Position numbers and translations under genes: made by a program
The notes under the pieces: generated by a model
The model's input: the letters and a program-made list of their open reading frames with translations, nothing else
The model's database searches: none
Told to the model about the DNA's origin: nothing
Origin: an uncultured Carboxylicivirga sp.
Lineage (GTDB): Bacteria; Bacteroidota; Bacteroidia; Bacteroidales; Marinilabiliaceae
Direction of reading: 5' to 3'
Length of the DNA stretch: 64,000 bases
Assembly: GCF_963674565.1 (NCBI RefSeq)
Contig: NZ_OY771430.1
Location: 4,898,001 to 4,962,000 of the forward strand
Part shown: piece after piece, positions 19,325 through 27,857 of the stretch
How positions within the stretch are numbered: the first letter of the stretch is position 1
Layout of the letters: each line of letters begins with the position of its first letter

Positions 19325-19356
19325 GGCTGTATCTAACGAGATACAGCCCTTTTCTT
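19325..19356 (+). terminator. Intrinsic terminator after amtB
   Basis: A perfect 10-bp stem, GGCTGTATCT/AGATACAGCC, with loop AACG and then CTTTTCTT. It also closes the convergent aspartate kinase gene. Confidence 0.9.
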
Positions 19357-20725
19357 ATTTAAAGAATTCATCGTGAATAGCTGCAATTGCCTTTTCACGA
19401 TCATTGGATGATACAATAAAATAAGTTGCAACTGATGATGCTCCTGAAATAATCATCTGAACATTAATGCTTTTTTGAGCCAGCGCCATAAACAGTTTAC
19501 CTGAAATGCCCGGTTTCTCCAACATCCCCTCTCCAACAACGGCTATTGTTGATACCTTATCAATGGTTATAATTTCGGTAATGGCAGAAAGATTTAATTC
19601 CTCAACTATTTTAAATGCTTTTCTGATATCACTTACAGAAACTAATACATTAATAACTATTTGAGAGGTAATCACAGATTTAATATTAATACCAGCGTTA
19701 TCCAGAGCCGAAGTAACTTTAGCCAGGACACCTTGTTTCAAACCAACTCCTGCCCCTCTCAGCTTTAGAATGCAAAAGTCGTTACTATAGGTAACACTCT
19801 TTAAAATACTTTCGCTTATTTCTTCTGAACCACAAATCGATGTTCCCGGAATAATTTCGCTTTTGAACGTATCAATGTTGCTTATATTAATGGGTATTCC
19901 CACTTCTTTCAGGGGTTCAACGGTTCGGGGATGTAAAATGCCAGCACCAAAATATGAAAGTTCTGCAGCTTCGGAATACGAAAGGCTTTTAATACGCTTC
20001 GGATTATTTACCAATTTTGGATCGGCGCTCATAAAACCATCCACATCTTTCCACACATCCAATGACTCAGCTTCCAGGCAACGTGCAATTGCAGCGGCTG
20101 AATAATCACTGCCACCACGACCTAATAAGGTTACTTTTCCTTCTGGTGAAACACCATAAAAGCCGGGAACAATGTAAATCTTATCTTCTTTTAATCTTTC
20201 CTGAACCGATTCTGCTGATGCTTCAAAATTGACAGTTGCATTTCCAAATTCACCGTCGGTTATAAGTGGCATATCTTCTGGAAGGGCCTCTTCAGCATCA
20301 ATGCCATTGGCTTGGAGAATAGAGGTAAGAACCAATGAACTTAAACGCTCTCCATAGCTTAATACTACGTCTTCAACAAATTCCGGAACATCTCCTATGT
20401 AATGAACTCCGGTAAGATATCTTCCCAGTTGATTAATGCGATCTTCAACTTTTGACATCGTTTGAAGACGCCATTCTTCATCATCGAAATTTTCAAATAT
20501 ACTTTCTTCCTTAATTTCTCTGAGGAATTGTTTCAGAACGTCTATTTGCGATTCATCCTTTTTAACTTCTGCCAATGATTGTATCAGGTGGTTTGTAATT
20601 CCATAAAAAGCAGAAACAACAATGACCATGGGTCTGTCATATGCTTTAATTACTCTTACAAGTTTTTGGATATCTTCTTTGCGTTTAAGGTTAGATCCGC
20701 CAAATTTGGCAACCACTTTTTCCAT
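19355..20725 (-). CDS. lysC: Aspartate kinase (monofunctional)
   Basis: A 456-residue enzyme that phosphorylates aspartate, the first step toward lysine, threonine and methionine. The kinase domain shows KFGGSN at residues 7-12, GERLSS and GRGGSDYSAA, and two ACT domains occupy about residues 305-456. There is no fused homoserine dehydrogenase. It is a single gene whose 5' region carries a SAM-I-type riboswitch and a terminator hairpin, so this isozyme is expected to be repressed when S-adenosylmethionine is plentiful and probably serves methionine synthesis in particular. The ACT domains imply additional amino-acid feedback. Confidence 0.95.
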   Translation of the reverse strand: MEKVVAKFGGSNLKRKEDIQKLVRVIKAYDRPMVIVVSAFYGITNHLIQSLAEVKKDESQIDVLKQFLREIKEESIFENFDDEEWRLQTMSKVEDRINQLGRYLTGVHYIGDVPEFVEDVVLSYGERLSSLVLTSILQANGIDAEEALPEDMPLITDGEFGNATVNFEASAESVQERLKEDKIYIVPGFYGVSPEGKVTLLGRGGSDYSAAAIARCLEAESLDVWKDVDGFMSADPKLVNNPKRIKSLSYSEAAELSYFGAGILHPRTVEPLKEVGIPINISNIDTFKSEIIPGTSICGSEEISESILKSVTYSNDFCILKLRGAGVGLKQGVLAKVTSALDNAGINIKSVITSQIVINVLVSVSDIRKAFKIVEELNLSAITEIITIDKVSTIAVVGEGMLEKPGISGKLFMALAQKSINVQMIISGASSVATYFIVSSNDREKAIAAIHDEFFK

Positions 20726-20796
20726 TCGATAAAAATTATTAATAAAAATTCAGTGAATACTATTGAGATTCCGTATTCAAAGGATAATATAAACAA

Positions 20797-20809
20797 GCCC
20801 TGCCAGGGC
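20797..20809 (-). terminator. Hairpin in the aspartate kinase leader, likely riboswitch expression platform
   Basis: GCCCT and AGGGC pair closely, followed on the minus strand by a TTGTTTATATT tail. It lies between the riboswitch and the kinase start and fits a transcription-termination expression platform, though the T-tract is interrupted. Confidence 0.5.
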
Positions 20810-20840
20810 ATTCGAAATGTTTGAAGTATCATATTAATAG

Positions 20841-20948
20841 GTTTAAATTCATTATCTTCCTAACCGGAATCAGGTTTTGGCACCTGCCATTGGTGGTTGC
20901 CAGAAGTTCTGCGAGCCTGTCTCTCCCTTCTTCTTAATAAACTCAAAC
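20841..20948 (-). ncRNA. SAM-I-type riboswitch upstream of aspartate kinase
   Basis: The minus strand contains the conserved SAM-I core in order: AGGGAGAGACAGGCTC, then CTGGCAACC, then CAGGTGCCAAAACCTG, then GGAAGATAATG. The terminal P1 helix is a full 14 pairs (20935-20948 with 20841-20854, including G-U pairs), P3 is CCA/TGG, and P4 is TTCC/GGAA. A near-perfect promoter sits 25 bases upstream and a hairpin lies between the aptamer and lysC. SAM-I elements shut off methionine-pathway genes when SAM binds. Confidence 0.85.
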
Positions 20949-20972
20949 TAATTCAAGTACATTGAATCGTTA

Positions 20973-21004
20973 CAAAACTATATGAAGAGAATTAATTTAC
21001 CAAA
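20973..21004 (-). promoter_or_regulatory. Promoter of the SAM riboswitch-lysC transcript
   Basis: On the minus strand TTTG (21001-21004) is followed by exactly 20 bases and then TAGTTTTG (20973-20980), an excellent fit to TTTG-N20-TAnnTTTG. The predicted start near 20966 places the aptamer at the very 5' end of the RNA. Confidence 0.75.
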
Positions 21005-21012
21005 CCATGTTT

Positions 21013-21822
21013 CTAAAAACAATTTTTATTCAATAAGCTTAATAAATCGGGGTGATGAAACTGATAGTTTAATTGGGATTTAAGTTTTTCGTTGCTTACT
21101 ACTTTCCCTTCATTGATATCACTCGATGTAATTACTTGAGGGGAAGGAAATCCTAGTTTTTCTGATGCTTTTGTGTAAAACTCCAATTTTGAAGGATGCG
21201 TGTCGGCACACGCATTGTAGATCTCATTCCATTCATTTGTATTGAGAAGTAGTTTAATGATGGAAATACAGTCGTCAAGGTGAATAAGGTTAACTGGTAT
21301 GTTAGGTTCTGAAATGCTTTTACCATTTACAAAGAATCGGCCAGGATGTCGTTGCGGACCGATCAGTCCTGCAAATCTTACGATATTTACCTTCTTATTT
21401 AGTTTTTGAAAAATGCGCTCGAAGTTGATGGTTTTGTTAAAATTATCGGGTAGTATGTTGGTGTCATCCTCAGTTGCAATGCGGTTTGAATTACTGTAGG
21501 CCGATGTAGAACTGATAAAGAGGACTTTTTGAACAGGACTTTTTTCTATTAATGAACTTAATCTTTGGTATTGCTCTAAAGGATCATTTAGTTTTCTGGG
21601 AGGTAGATTAATAATCAGAATCTCTGAATTGAGAAAATCATTAAACTCTGGTTGCCTATTTAAATCAATTAAGTATGGTTCAATACTGTTCTCTTTCAGT
21701 CGAGTCATTTTTTCTGATGATGTTGATGTACCCTTAACCATCCAACCATCTTTTACCAGTGCGATAGCTAAAGGAAACCCTAACCATCCGCAACCCAGAA
21801 TACTTATTTTTTTTTCTTTCAT
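21013..21822 (-). CDS. NAD(P)-binding epimerase/dehydratase-like protein (YeeZ-like)
   Basis: A 269-residue atypical short-chain dehydrogenase of the YeeZ type. The N-terminal Rossmann motif GCGWLGFPLA (residues 10-19) binds NAD(P). Later segments match extended SDRs, including LFISSTSAYSN and PVNLIHLDDCISII, but the classical YxxxK pair is not evident, so it may bind a nucleotide without a normal dehydrogenase reaction. The start follows a four-base gap after the upstream exported-protein gene, so the two are probably co-transcribed. The substrate is unknown. Confidence 0.75.
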   Translation of the reverse strand: MKEKKISILGCGWLGFPLAIALVKDGWMVKGTSTSSEKMTRLKENSIEPYLIDLNRQPEFNDFLNSEILIINLPPRKLNDPLEQYQRLSSLIEKSPVQKVLFISSTSAYSNSNRIATEDDTNILPDNFNKTINFERIFQKLNKKVNIVRFAGLIGPQRHPGRFFVNGKSISEPNIPVNLIHLDDCISIIKLLLNTNEWNEIYNACADTHPSKLEFYTKASEKLGFPSPQVITSSDINEGKVVSNEKLKSQLNYQFHHPDLLSLLNKNCF

Positions 21823-21825
21823 TTA

Positions 21826-22869
21826 TTAATAATCATCAAGGCATGTGTTATTCAACTTCTTCACAAATCGATCAGGTTTTTCGAGTTCATCGTAAAATGA
21901 TTCGATATATTTTAAAAGCAATTTTCGTTTGTTTTGTTCAAGCCATTCAAATTCAAGAATGGTTTGATAAATAAGATCTTTTTTCTCAATGAAATCGCTA
22001 ATAAGTATTTCATAGTTACTGTTGGTTATTCGACATTTTCCTAAAAAGTCTCTTTCGGTTATGCTTTGAGCAACTGACCACTCCGATGGATTGGCATATG
22101 CTGCATTGATAAAGCCTGCATGATCAAAGTCGTATGGAACAGGTGTGACTTTAAGAATTTTAAAGTTATTAGGTTTGATGAATTTGATGTTGTGCCCACT
22201 TTTAATTCTCCAATCTGTATTACCAATCATATACATAAACAGAGCCACCCTGTCAGCTTCTAATTCGTCAACTTCTGAAAGATGGAATGCGCTTGATTTT
22301 AATTCAATTGAATTATTTCTCCGGCACATGGCATCAAGTGGTTCAATCAAGAAACCTAGATTTTTGGAATGTTTTTTACGTTTGCCGGTGTCTGTGTATG
22401 TAACATCAACAAGACGTGTTTTTAAACTATTCGGACTTATAATTTCATAAAGTTTATAAGCCAGGTATTCTTTTAGTAGATAATCTTTATAAATCTTTGA
22501 TTTCTGACAATGGGTTACCAGTTTAATTTTGCCATAAGTGCCTTCAGCTGTCTTTAATGAATCAGGTTTGAAGTTCAACATCAAGGGAGGAAAATAACAG
22601 TTAAGTCTTCTGTAATATCCTCTGGCTTTTATTTTAAGTGGAACATCAAATTTATATGAATCAGACCAATGAAAGGTGCATTCGCCACTGAAATAAATTT
22701 CTTCCTTGTCTTTTCTTTTAATTAATTGAGAAAAATCTGTGTTTAAAGTAATTCTTAACAAGGTGTTTTCGTCAAAAAGAACACTGTTTCCGCTGTTACT
22801 TATTGCCTGGCCTAATAATGTTGAATTTGATAAAACTGTTATTAATAGTAAGATTATCAGTTTATTCAT
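21826..22869 (-). CDS. Exported protein, possibly CotH kinase-like
   Basis: A protein of about 347 residues with a signal peptide (MNKLIILLLITVLSNSTLLGQ). The start is set at 22869, because the longer frame from 22968 would add 33 residues before the signal peptide and overlap the divergent CHAD gene. Segments such as MIGNTDWRIKSGHNIKF followed by PVPYDFDHAGF resemble the asparagine/aspartate motifs (NTD, N, DFD) of CotH-type secretory protein kinases, but the match is distant. If correct, it would be a secreted kinase-fold protein. It sits just upstream of the SDR gene. Function is not established. Confidence 0.55.
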   Translation of the reverse strand: MNKLIILLLITVLSNSTLLGQAISNSGNSVLFDENTLLRITLNTDFSQLIKRKDKEEIYFSGECTFHWSDSYKFDVPLKIKARGYYRRLNCYFPPLMLNFKPDSLKTAEGTYGKIKLVTHCQKSKIYKDYLLKEYLAYKLYEIISPNSLKTRLVDVTYTDTGKRKKHSKNLGFLIEPLDAMCRRNNSIELKSSAFHLSEVDELEADRVALFMYMIGNTDWRIKSGHNIKFIKPNNFKILKVTPVPYDFDHAGFINAAYANPSEWSVAQSITERDFLGKCRITNSNYEILISDFIEKKDLIYQTILEFEWLEQNKRKLLLKYIESFYDELEKPDRFVKKLNNTCLDDY

Positions 22870-23002
22870 GATCAAAAAATTTAGAAAAGGAAAGCAATAA
22901 ATGGGTCCATTCTTACGGAAAGTTATGAAATTTAAAGAAGAAGCGAAATTGCAGTTGAATTTCAGCAAATTAATTAGTAGTTTGAAATATAAAACAGATG
23001 CT

Positions 23003-23908
23003 ATGGCAACCTATCGATTTATAATAGACAACGAGGAAGAATTAGGGGAAGGAATTCAACGTGTTATTAGCGAACAATTGAATTATATAAAACAGCAGGC
23101 TCGTATTCCTGTTAATATTGATTTGTCAACGCATGAAATCAGAAAATCTTTCAAGCGTCTAAGGGCAGTGCTTCGATTGATTCGCTATGATATAGGTGAA
23201 GAACTTTTTCTTTCAGAAAATGTGAAATATAAAGAATTTGCAGCCCGTCTTTCGCGTTTGAGGGATATACATGTAATCATTTCGTATCTGGCTAATTGTT
23301 TCGAAGCCGAGGAATTGGTTATTGGGGAAGAAAGTTTTATTCGGTTTATTGGTTATTTAAATGAGCAAAAAGAAAAGGAATTAAGGTTGCTAGCGGATAA
23401 AGGTGTGATGGAGGACATAATTAAACATTGCAAGAGACAGTTGAAAGTTGTTAAAGAATATCCCGTTCAGAATCTCGGACCTCATACCATTCACAATGGT
23501 GTCATTCATGCTTACAAAAGATGTCTTGATAAGATTGAGGATGCTCAGTTAAGGCTGGATGATGAAGCTCTTCATCAATTACGGAAGAAGGTGAAATATT
23601 TGTACAATCAAATGCTATTGATGGAAGCTGTTTGGCCTGAATATTTCGTAACCTATTCCTCATCATTGAGTGTGGCTGCTGAATTATTGGGAGATGACCA
23701 TAATCATGCTGAAACTATTGCTATTATTGAAGAAACACCTGATCAAATATTGGATGAAGATGAAAAGCAAAGTTTAATTATAAGTCTTACTAATGAAAGA
23801 AGACACATAACAAGAGATTTGTGGCCATTGTTAGGTAAAATATTCGCTGAAGATGCTGTTGCTTTTGCTAAGAGGGTAAAATCATATTGGTTGATAAGCA
23901 GAGAATAG
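23003..23908 (+). CDS. CHAD domain protein
   Basis: A 301-residue all-helical CHAD domain; CHAD proteins bind inorganic polyphosphate through conserved His/Lys/Arg residues. The motifs HEIRKSFKRLRAVLRL and LHQLRKKVKYLYNQM are the two characteristic basic helices, and LLGDDHNHAET follows. The start at 23003 (MATYRFIIDNEEE) is preferred to 22901, because the family normally begins at this point and it leaves room for a divergent promoter (TTG-N20-TAGTTTG lies just upstream, one base short of consensus). No CYTH domain is fused. Ppx/GppA, a polyphosphate-related phosphatase, is encoded about 6 kb away. Confidence 0.85.
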   Translation: MATYRFIIDNEEELGEGIQRVISEQLNYIKQQARIPVNIDLSTHEIRKSFKRLRAVLRLIRYDIGEELFLSENVKYKEFAARLSRLRDIHVIISYLANCFEAEELVIGEESFIRFIGYLNEQKEKELRLLADKGVMEDIIKHCKRQLKVVKEYPVQNLGPHTIHNGVIHAYKRCLDKIEDAQLRLDDEALHQLRKKVKYLYNQMLLMEAVWPEYFVTYSSSLSVAAELLGDDHNHAETIAIIEETPDQILDEDEKQSLIISLTNERRHITRDLWPLLGKIFAEDAVAFAKRVKSYWLISRE

Positions 23909-23953
23909 GTCCCGAAGGACCTATTCAAAAATCAAAATAATATTAGGAATCAG

Positions 23954-23987
23954 GCACTAATTTGAAGGGGTTAAATTAGTGCTTTTT
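23954..23987 (+). terminator. Intrinsic terminator after the CHAD gene
   Basis: GCACTAATTT/AAATTAGTGC stem followed by TTTTT. A second perfect 10-bp hairpin without a T-tract (23903-23926) overlaps the CHAD stop codon. The terminator overlaps the 3' end of the convergent creD gene. Confidence 0.85.
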
Positions 23988-25282
23988 AGTTTAGTTGAAG
24001 CTTTCATGATAAATGCCAATGCTACAAACAATCCAATGTTACCAGCCAGGAATGCAAAGTCGTTTAGTTGTAGCAGAACAAATAAGAATGCATAAAGAAT
24101 AATTAATAATGCGGCTACCCAAAAAGCCTGCACCTTATCTTTCAACACTCCATAAGAATATAGCGTTACCATTGAAATGATTGCAGCAGATGCAACCAGG
24201 TATGCCCATGTGAAGCCCATAAATTCGCTCAGCGCGGTGAGGATAGAAAAAAACAACACCAAAGCCAGACCCACCAGCAAATATTGTAAAAGCTGGATTG
24301 TTTTCTTTTTAACCAATTCGATAAAAAGGAAAACCAATAATGTAAGGCAGATAATAAGAATTCCATATTTAGCTGATCGTAATGATTTTTGATAATGATT
24401 TACCGGAACGTATAGTTCAACACCCAATTGATGTTCGTTGATTGAATGTTTCGAACCTATCCAATATTGCGGAAAATTGCGGTTGAGATGAGTGATGATC
24501 CATTGGGCTTTAAAACCATCATCAGAAATAGTGCTTTCGGTAGGCAGGAACGATCCGTTGAAACTTGGATCTTTCCATGTTGATGACAGATTGATATTTG
24601 TCTTTTTTCCAATAGGATTGAAAGAAATAGCCTTTGCTCCACTGATGTTTATTGCAATGTCGAATGGAATTTTTTGTTCCAGCATTTCGCTTGAAACAGG
24701 GAACTTAACTGTCATTCCAGAAGTAGCCAGATCGGTAGTTACCATGCCTGCTTCAGGATCGTATGATTGGTTGTTAATTTTAAAGTCTACCTTTCCTTTT
24801 ATTCCTCTGTTATCAGTAATCGCAATTGATATACAGGCTTTGCTCCATTCAACTTCACCTGCATCGGGGTTGAGTTTGCCCAATGAGTCGAAATTACCTT
24901 TGATTGAGAGATTCGTGTTGTAAATAACGGTTTCGTAAATTCCCCGGTGCTTTTTATTGGGTTCTATATAACCTTGTGAATTTAATTCATCCGGCATGAT
25001 GTGCAACCATCTTTTGGTTTTTGTTTCATGACCATCTTTATCTAAAGAATTGTAGTAAACCGGTACATGCATAATCGGACCAGAAATGATTTGCGGACCT
25101 CCCCATTGTTGCATTATCTCTGTTTCTACTTGTTGATCTGTGGCTTCTCTCTCACGGATCACAGATTTTACCATGCTTAAGGGAATGAGTAATACCAGTA
25201 TCAGTATGCCAACTGTAATTAGTTTAAAAGTAATGGTTTGATACCATTGCTCTGTTCCTGTTGTTTTAAGTTTTACTTCCAT
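23957..25282 (-). CDS. creD: CreD-family inner-membrane protein
   Basis: A protein of about 441 residues: one N-terminal membrane helix (ITVGILILVLLIPLSMV), a periplasmic domain of about 250 residues, then about five to six C-terminal helices, which is the CreD layout. In E. coli creD belongs to the CreBC regulon linked to envelope stress and colicin/beta-lactam phenotypes; the molecular role is unclear. The start at 25282 is preferred to 25312, because the operator palindrome at 25299-25315 would otherwise be coding. It is the last gene of a membrane protein-winged helix-CreD set, with its own operator directly upstream. Confidence 0.88.
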   Translation of the reverse strand: MEVKLKTTGTEQWYQTITFKLITVGILILVLLIPLSMVKSVIREREATDQQVETEIMQQWGGPQIISGPIMHVPVYYNSLDKDGHETKTKRWLHIMPDELNSQGYIEPNKKHRGIYETVIYNTNLSIKGNFDSLGKLNPDAGEVEWSKACISIAITDNRGIKGKVDFKINNQSYDPEAGMVTTDLATSGMTVKFPVSSEMLEQKIPFDIAINISGAKAISFNPIGKKTNINLSSTWKDPSFNGSFLPTESTISDDGFKAQWIITHLNRNFPQYWIGSKHSINEHQLGVELYVPVNHYQKSLRSAKYGILIICLTLLVFLFIELVKKKTIQLLQYLLVGLALVLFFSILTALSEFMGFTWAYLVASAAIISMVTLYSYGVLKDKVQAFWVAALLIILYAFLFVLLQLNDFAFLAGNIGLFVALAFIMKASTKLKSTNLTPSN

Positions 25283-25298
25283 AATTATTGAATAAAGT

Positions 25299-25315
25299 AC
25301 TTTGAAAAACAAAGT
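25299..25315. promoter_or_regulatory. Operator ACTTTG-N5-CAAAGT upstream of creD
   Basis: A perfect 6-bp inverted repeat with a five-base spacer, 16 bases upstream of the creD start. An identical-format copy lies upstream of the first gene of the set (26269-26285). The winged-helix protein encoded between them is the obvious candidate to bind both. Confidence 0.7.
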
Positions 25316-25331
25316 GAATGATTAAAAAAAA

Positions 25332-25628
25332 TTACGTATTACCTAATAGTTGTTCAAGGGCAGCCAAGTGTTTTTTAAAAGATAATTTTCCAAACTCGGT
25401 TACACTATATGTTGTATTGGGTTTTCGACCCACAAATTTTTTTGTTACAAGAATTAGCTCGTTTGTTTCCAGTGCCTTCAGGTGACTGGCTAAATTTCCA
25501 TCCGTCACACCCAGCAGGTCTTTGAGGGCATTAAAATCGAGTACATCATTTACCATCAGAGCAGACATAATGCCTAATCTGACCCGATTCTCAAAATTCT
25601 TATTTAATCCTGCTATAATCTCTTTCAT
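25332..25628 (-). CDS. Winged-helix transcriptional regulator
   Basis: A 98-residue protein that is essentially a single winged helix-turn-helix domain of the PF13601/ArsR-MarR-like class. DFNALKDLLGVTDGNLASHLKALE is the helix-turn-helix region, followed by the wing segment around GRKPNTTYSVTEFG. No metal-binding Cys/His set is present, so it does not look like a metal sensor. It overlaps the upstream membrane-protein gene by four bases. Two identical palindromes flank the pair, suggesting autoregulation and control of creD. Confidence 0.88.
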   Translation of the reverse strand: MKEIIAGLNKNFENRVRLGIMSALMVNDVLDFNALKDLLGVTDGNLASHLKALETNELILVTKKFVGRKPNTTYSVTEFGKLSFKKHLAALEQLLGNT

Positions 25629-26260
25629 CGGTCGTATTTAAGGTACATTACAATACCGTAAATTATATGAAATACTCCAAAGCCAAGTGTCCAGAATAAT
25701 AATCCGTAATTAAGAAATATGCCGGCTGCCAATCCTAAAACAACTTCAATGTATCCTAAAAACTGAATATCACGGTGTGTATAGCGTGAAGCCATTATCA
25801 ACGCAATTCCATAAAAAATAAGCATGGCAGAAGCAACCATTCGAATGTTTTCATGATATATCAAGATCAGACTAAAAAGACCTCCTATCGTTAAGATTGA
25901 AACCATGCTCCACATTACTTTTTTAGCAGTATGTGTCCAGAATGATACTTTTGCCCTCTTTGCTTTTCTATAGCTTAACCACCATGCAAATGTTACCGCT
26001 ACAATTAATACACCTGTTGCAATTCCCAATAATCCAACTCGTATAAACAATGTATTGCCGTGGTACAGATCGACCATGTGCTCATCGTATTTTACCATTC
26101 CTGAATCCAATATAAAGAAGTAAGCTATGGCTGCACCAATTATTGCAACTAAACCTGCCGCTACTCCCGAAAGCCCGCTAAGAGACAGAAATTTTGATGA
26201 CTCTTCCATCATTTGGCGAATCGCCTTGATATCCTGAATTGTCGGATTGTTATCTTTCAT
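25625..26260 (-). CDS. Five- to six-helix membrane protein, partner of winged-helix regulator
   Basis: A 211-residue inner-membrane protein of unknown function. After a charged N-terminus (MKDNNPTIQDIKAIRQMME) there are about six hydrophobic helices. The start at 26260 is preferred to 26317, because the operator at 26269-26285 lies immediately upstream and the longer form would place it inside the gene. It overlaps the regulator gene by four bases. Such a membrane protein plus short winged-helix regulator is a recurring pair in Bacteroidota (recollection, not checked). It may sense or modulate an envelope signal for the regulator; this is inference. Confidence 0.7.
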   Translation of the reverse strand: MKDNNPTIQDIKAIRQMMEESSKFLSLSGLSGVAAGLVAIIGAAIAYFFILDSGMVKYDEHMVDLYHGNTLFIRVGLLGIATGVLIVAVTFAWWLSYRKAKRAKVSFWTHTAKKVMWSMVSILTIGGLFSLILIYHENIRMVASAMLIFYGIALIMASRYTHRDIQFLGYIEVVLGLAAGIFLNYGLLFWTLGFGVFHIIYGIVMYLKYDR

Positions 26261-26268
26261 TACATAGA

Positions 26269-26285
26269 ACTTTGAAATACAAAGT
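26269..26285. promoter_or_regulatory. Operator ACTTTG-N5-CAAAGT upstream of the membrane protein-regulator genes
   Basis: A perfect inverted repeat eight bases upstream of the membrane-protein start, the same format as the site before creD. It lies about 80 bases upstream of the divergent cytochrome-b-like gene, which it could also affect. Confidence 0.7.
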
Positions 26286-26364
26286 AAAATAAAAAACATT
26301 AGTAAAACAAGTGTCATATAAACTTTTCTTTTAGCAATATGTTTTTATCAAAAAAGAAGAAAAT

Positions 26365-26805
26365 ATGTATACAGGATTACTTCATGCACATAGTGGATTA
26401 CGATATATAGTAATGATATTATTGGTAGCAGTTATTGTTCAGAGCCTTTGGGGATGGTTAGATAAACGAAATTTCACTACAGGTAACCGAAGATTGGCTG
26501 TTATATCCATGTCATTAATACACATTCAGTTTTTAATTGGAGCTGTTTTGTTTTTTGTAAGCCCGAAAGTGATTTTCGATCCCGAATTATTTGGAGGAGC
26601 TATTATTCGTTTCTTTACATTAGAGCATCCTTTATTAATGCTGATTGCAATTGCTTTTATAACTGTAGGTCAAATCCGATCAAAATCATATACTAATTTT
26701 AAAAGCCATAAGGTTTTATTCTGGGCTAATTTCATAGGTTTTATTTTAATAATGGTTTCTATTCCATGGCCATTTCGTGAACAATTGGGTGCCGGATGGT
26801 TCTAG
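26365..26805 (+). CDS. Small four-helix cytochrome-b-like membrane protein
   Basis: A 146-residue protein with four membrane helices. Histidines lie near or within helices (HAHSGLR at residues 8-14, IHIQ near 52-55, EHPLL near 87, SHK near 115), which fits the small 'cytochrome B' proteins annotated in Bacteroidota, where paired His residues could bind haem. Haem binding is not demonstrated here. It is a single gene, divergent from the winged-helix operon. Confidence 0.6.
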   Translation: MYTGLLHAHSGLRYIVMILLVAVIVQSLWGWLDKRNFTTGNRRLAVISMSLIHIQFLIGAVLFFVSPKVIFDPELFGGAIIRFFTLEHPLLMLIAIAFITVGQIRSKSYTNFKSHKVLFWANFIGFILIMVSIPWPFREQLGAGWF

Positions 26806-26916
26806 TTGAGGTGTTTAAACCCTTTTGATTATCTATCAGCATTGAAATTCCACTTTTTTAAGCTTTTTAAAAATCTTATCTTCACATCTGGTTTATAAAT
26901 AACTTAACAATAACCT

Positions 26917-27855
26917 ATGATGTTTTTAGAAGCTAAAAAGGTGGTAAAGCAGTATGCAGCTCACCTTGCTCTCGATCATGTTGATCTGGAAGTTCCCGAA
27001 GGTTCAATATACGGACTACTCGGTCCGAATGGAGCTGGAAAGACAACATTGATTCGAATAATTAATCAAATTACCGGACCTGATTCCGGTGAGATACTGA
27101 TAAATGGGCAAAAATTAAAGCCCGAAGATGTTCACCGTATTGGGTATTTGCCCGAAGAACGTGGTTTATATAAAAAGATGAAAGTGGGTGAGCAGGCCAT
27201 CTATCTTGCCCGCTTGAAAGGACTTTCGCGAAATGATGCAATCAAAAAATTAAAATATTGGTTTGAGAAATTTGAAATTCAGGCCTGGTGGGATAAAAAG
27301 GTAGAAGAGCTATCAAAAGGTATGCAGCAAAAGATTCAGTTTGTTGTTACTATTCTGCATGATCCAAAGCTGTTAATTTTTGATGAGCCATTTAGTGGAT
27401 TTGATCCAATTAACGCCAATCTTCTTAAGCAGGAAATTATTGCTCAGAAAGAGAAGGGATCAACTATTCTTTTTAGTACTCATAATATGGGATCAGTGGA
27501 AGAAATCTGTGATCATATTACCTTGATCAATAAGTCGAAAACGATTCTAACCGGACAAGTTGATGATATCAAGCAAGAATACAAGGATAACCTGATCAAA
27601 CTTGATTTTACAGGTGATTCAGATACATTGGATAAATTTTTGGGAGGAGATTATCTGATTCAAAATATTATTCAGAATCACAGAATGAACACTGCTATGG
27701 TTCAAATGCCAAAAGAGGGTTCCATTAATCAGATGGTTAGTAAGATCATTGACCATGTCGAGATTCAAGGAATGCAGGAATTATTACCGTCGATGAATGA
27801 GATTTTTATTAAGGTAGTGGAACAAAGTAATCAACCTAATCCCGTAAACGAATAG
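26917..27855 (+). CDS. ABC exporter ATP-binding protein (NatA type)
   Basis: A 312-residue ATPase. Walker A is GPNGAGKTT (about 38-46), the signature is LSKGMQQ, Walker B is LLIFDEPFSGFD, and the switch His is in STHNM. The C-terminal extension of about 80 residues (DUF4162-like) is typical of the NatA/YhaQ group. It works with the permease encoded two bases downstream and probably expels a small molecule, ion or peptide; the substrate is unknown. Confidence 0.93.
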   Translation: MMFLEAKKVVKQYAAHLALDHVDLEVPEGSIYGLLGPNGAGKTTLIRIINQITGPDSGEILINGQKLKPEDVHRIGYLPEERGLYKKMKVGEQAIYLARLKGLSRNDAIKKLKYWFEKFEIQAWWDKKVEELSKGMQQKIQFVVTILHDPKLLIFDEPFSGFDPINANLLKQEIIAQKEKGSTILFSTHNMGSVEEICDHITLINKSKTILTGQVDDIKQEYKDNLIKLDFTGDSDTLDKFLGGDYLIQNIIQNHRMNTAMVQMPKEGSINQMVSKIIDHVEIQGMQELLPSMNEIFIKVVEQSNQPNPVNE

Positions 27856-27857
27856 TC

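Noticed and set aside
19863..20105. Open frames antisense to lysC, gltB, murA and other long genes
   Set aside because: They lie wholly inside well-recognised genes in other frames and show no family features.
22870..23002. Longer N-termini for the CotH-like (from 22968) and CHAD (from 22901) genes
   Set aside because: They would overlap each other head to head, put 33 residues before a clear signal peptide, and leave no room for promoters.
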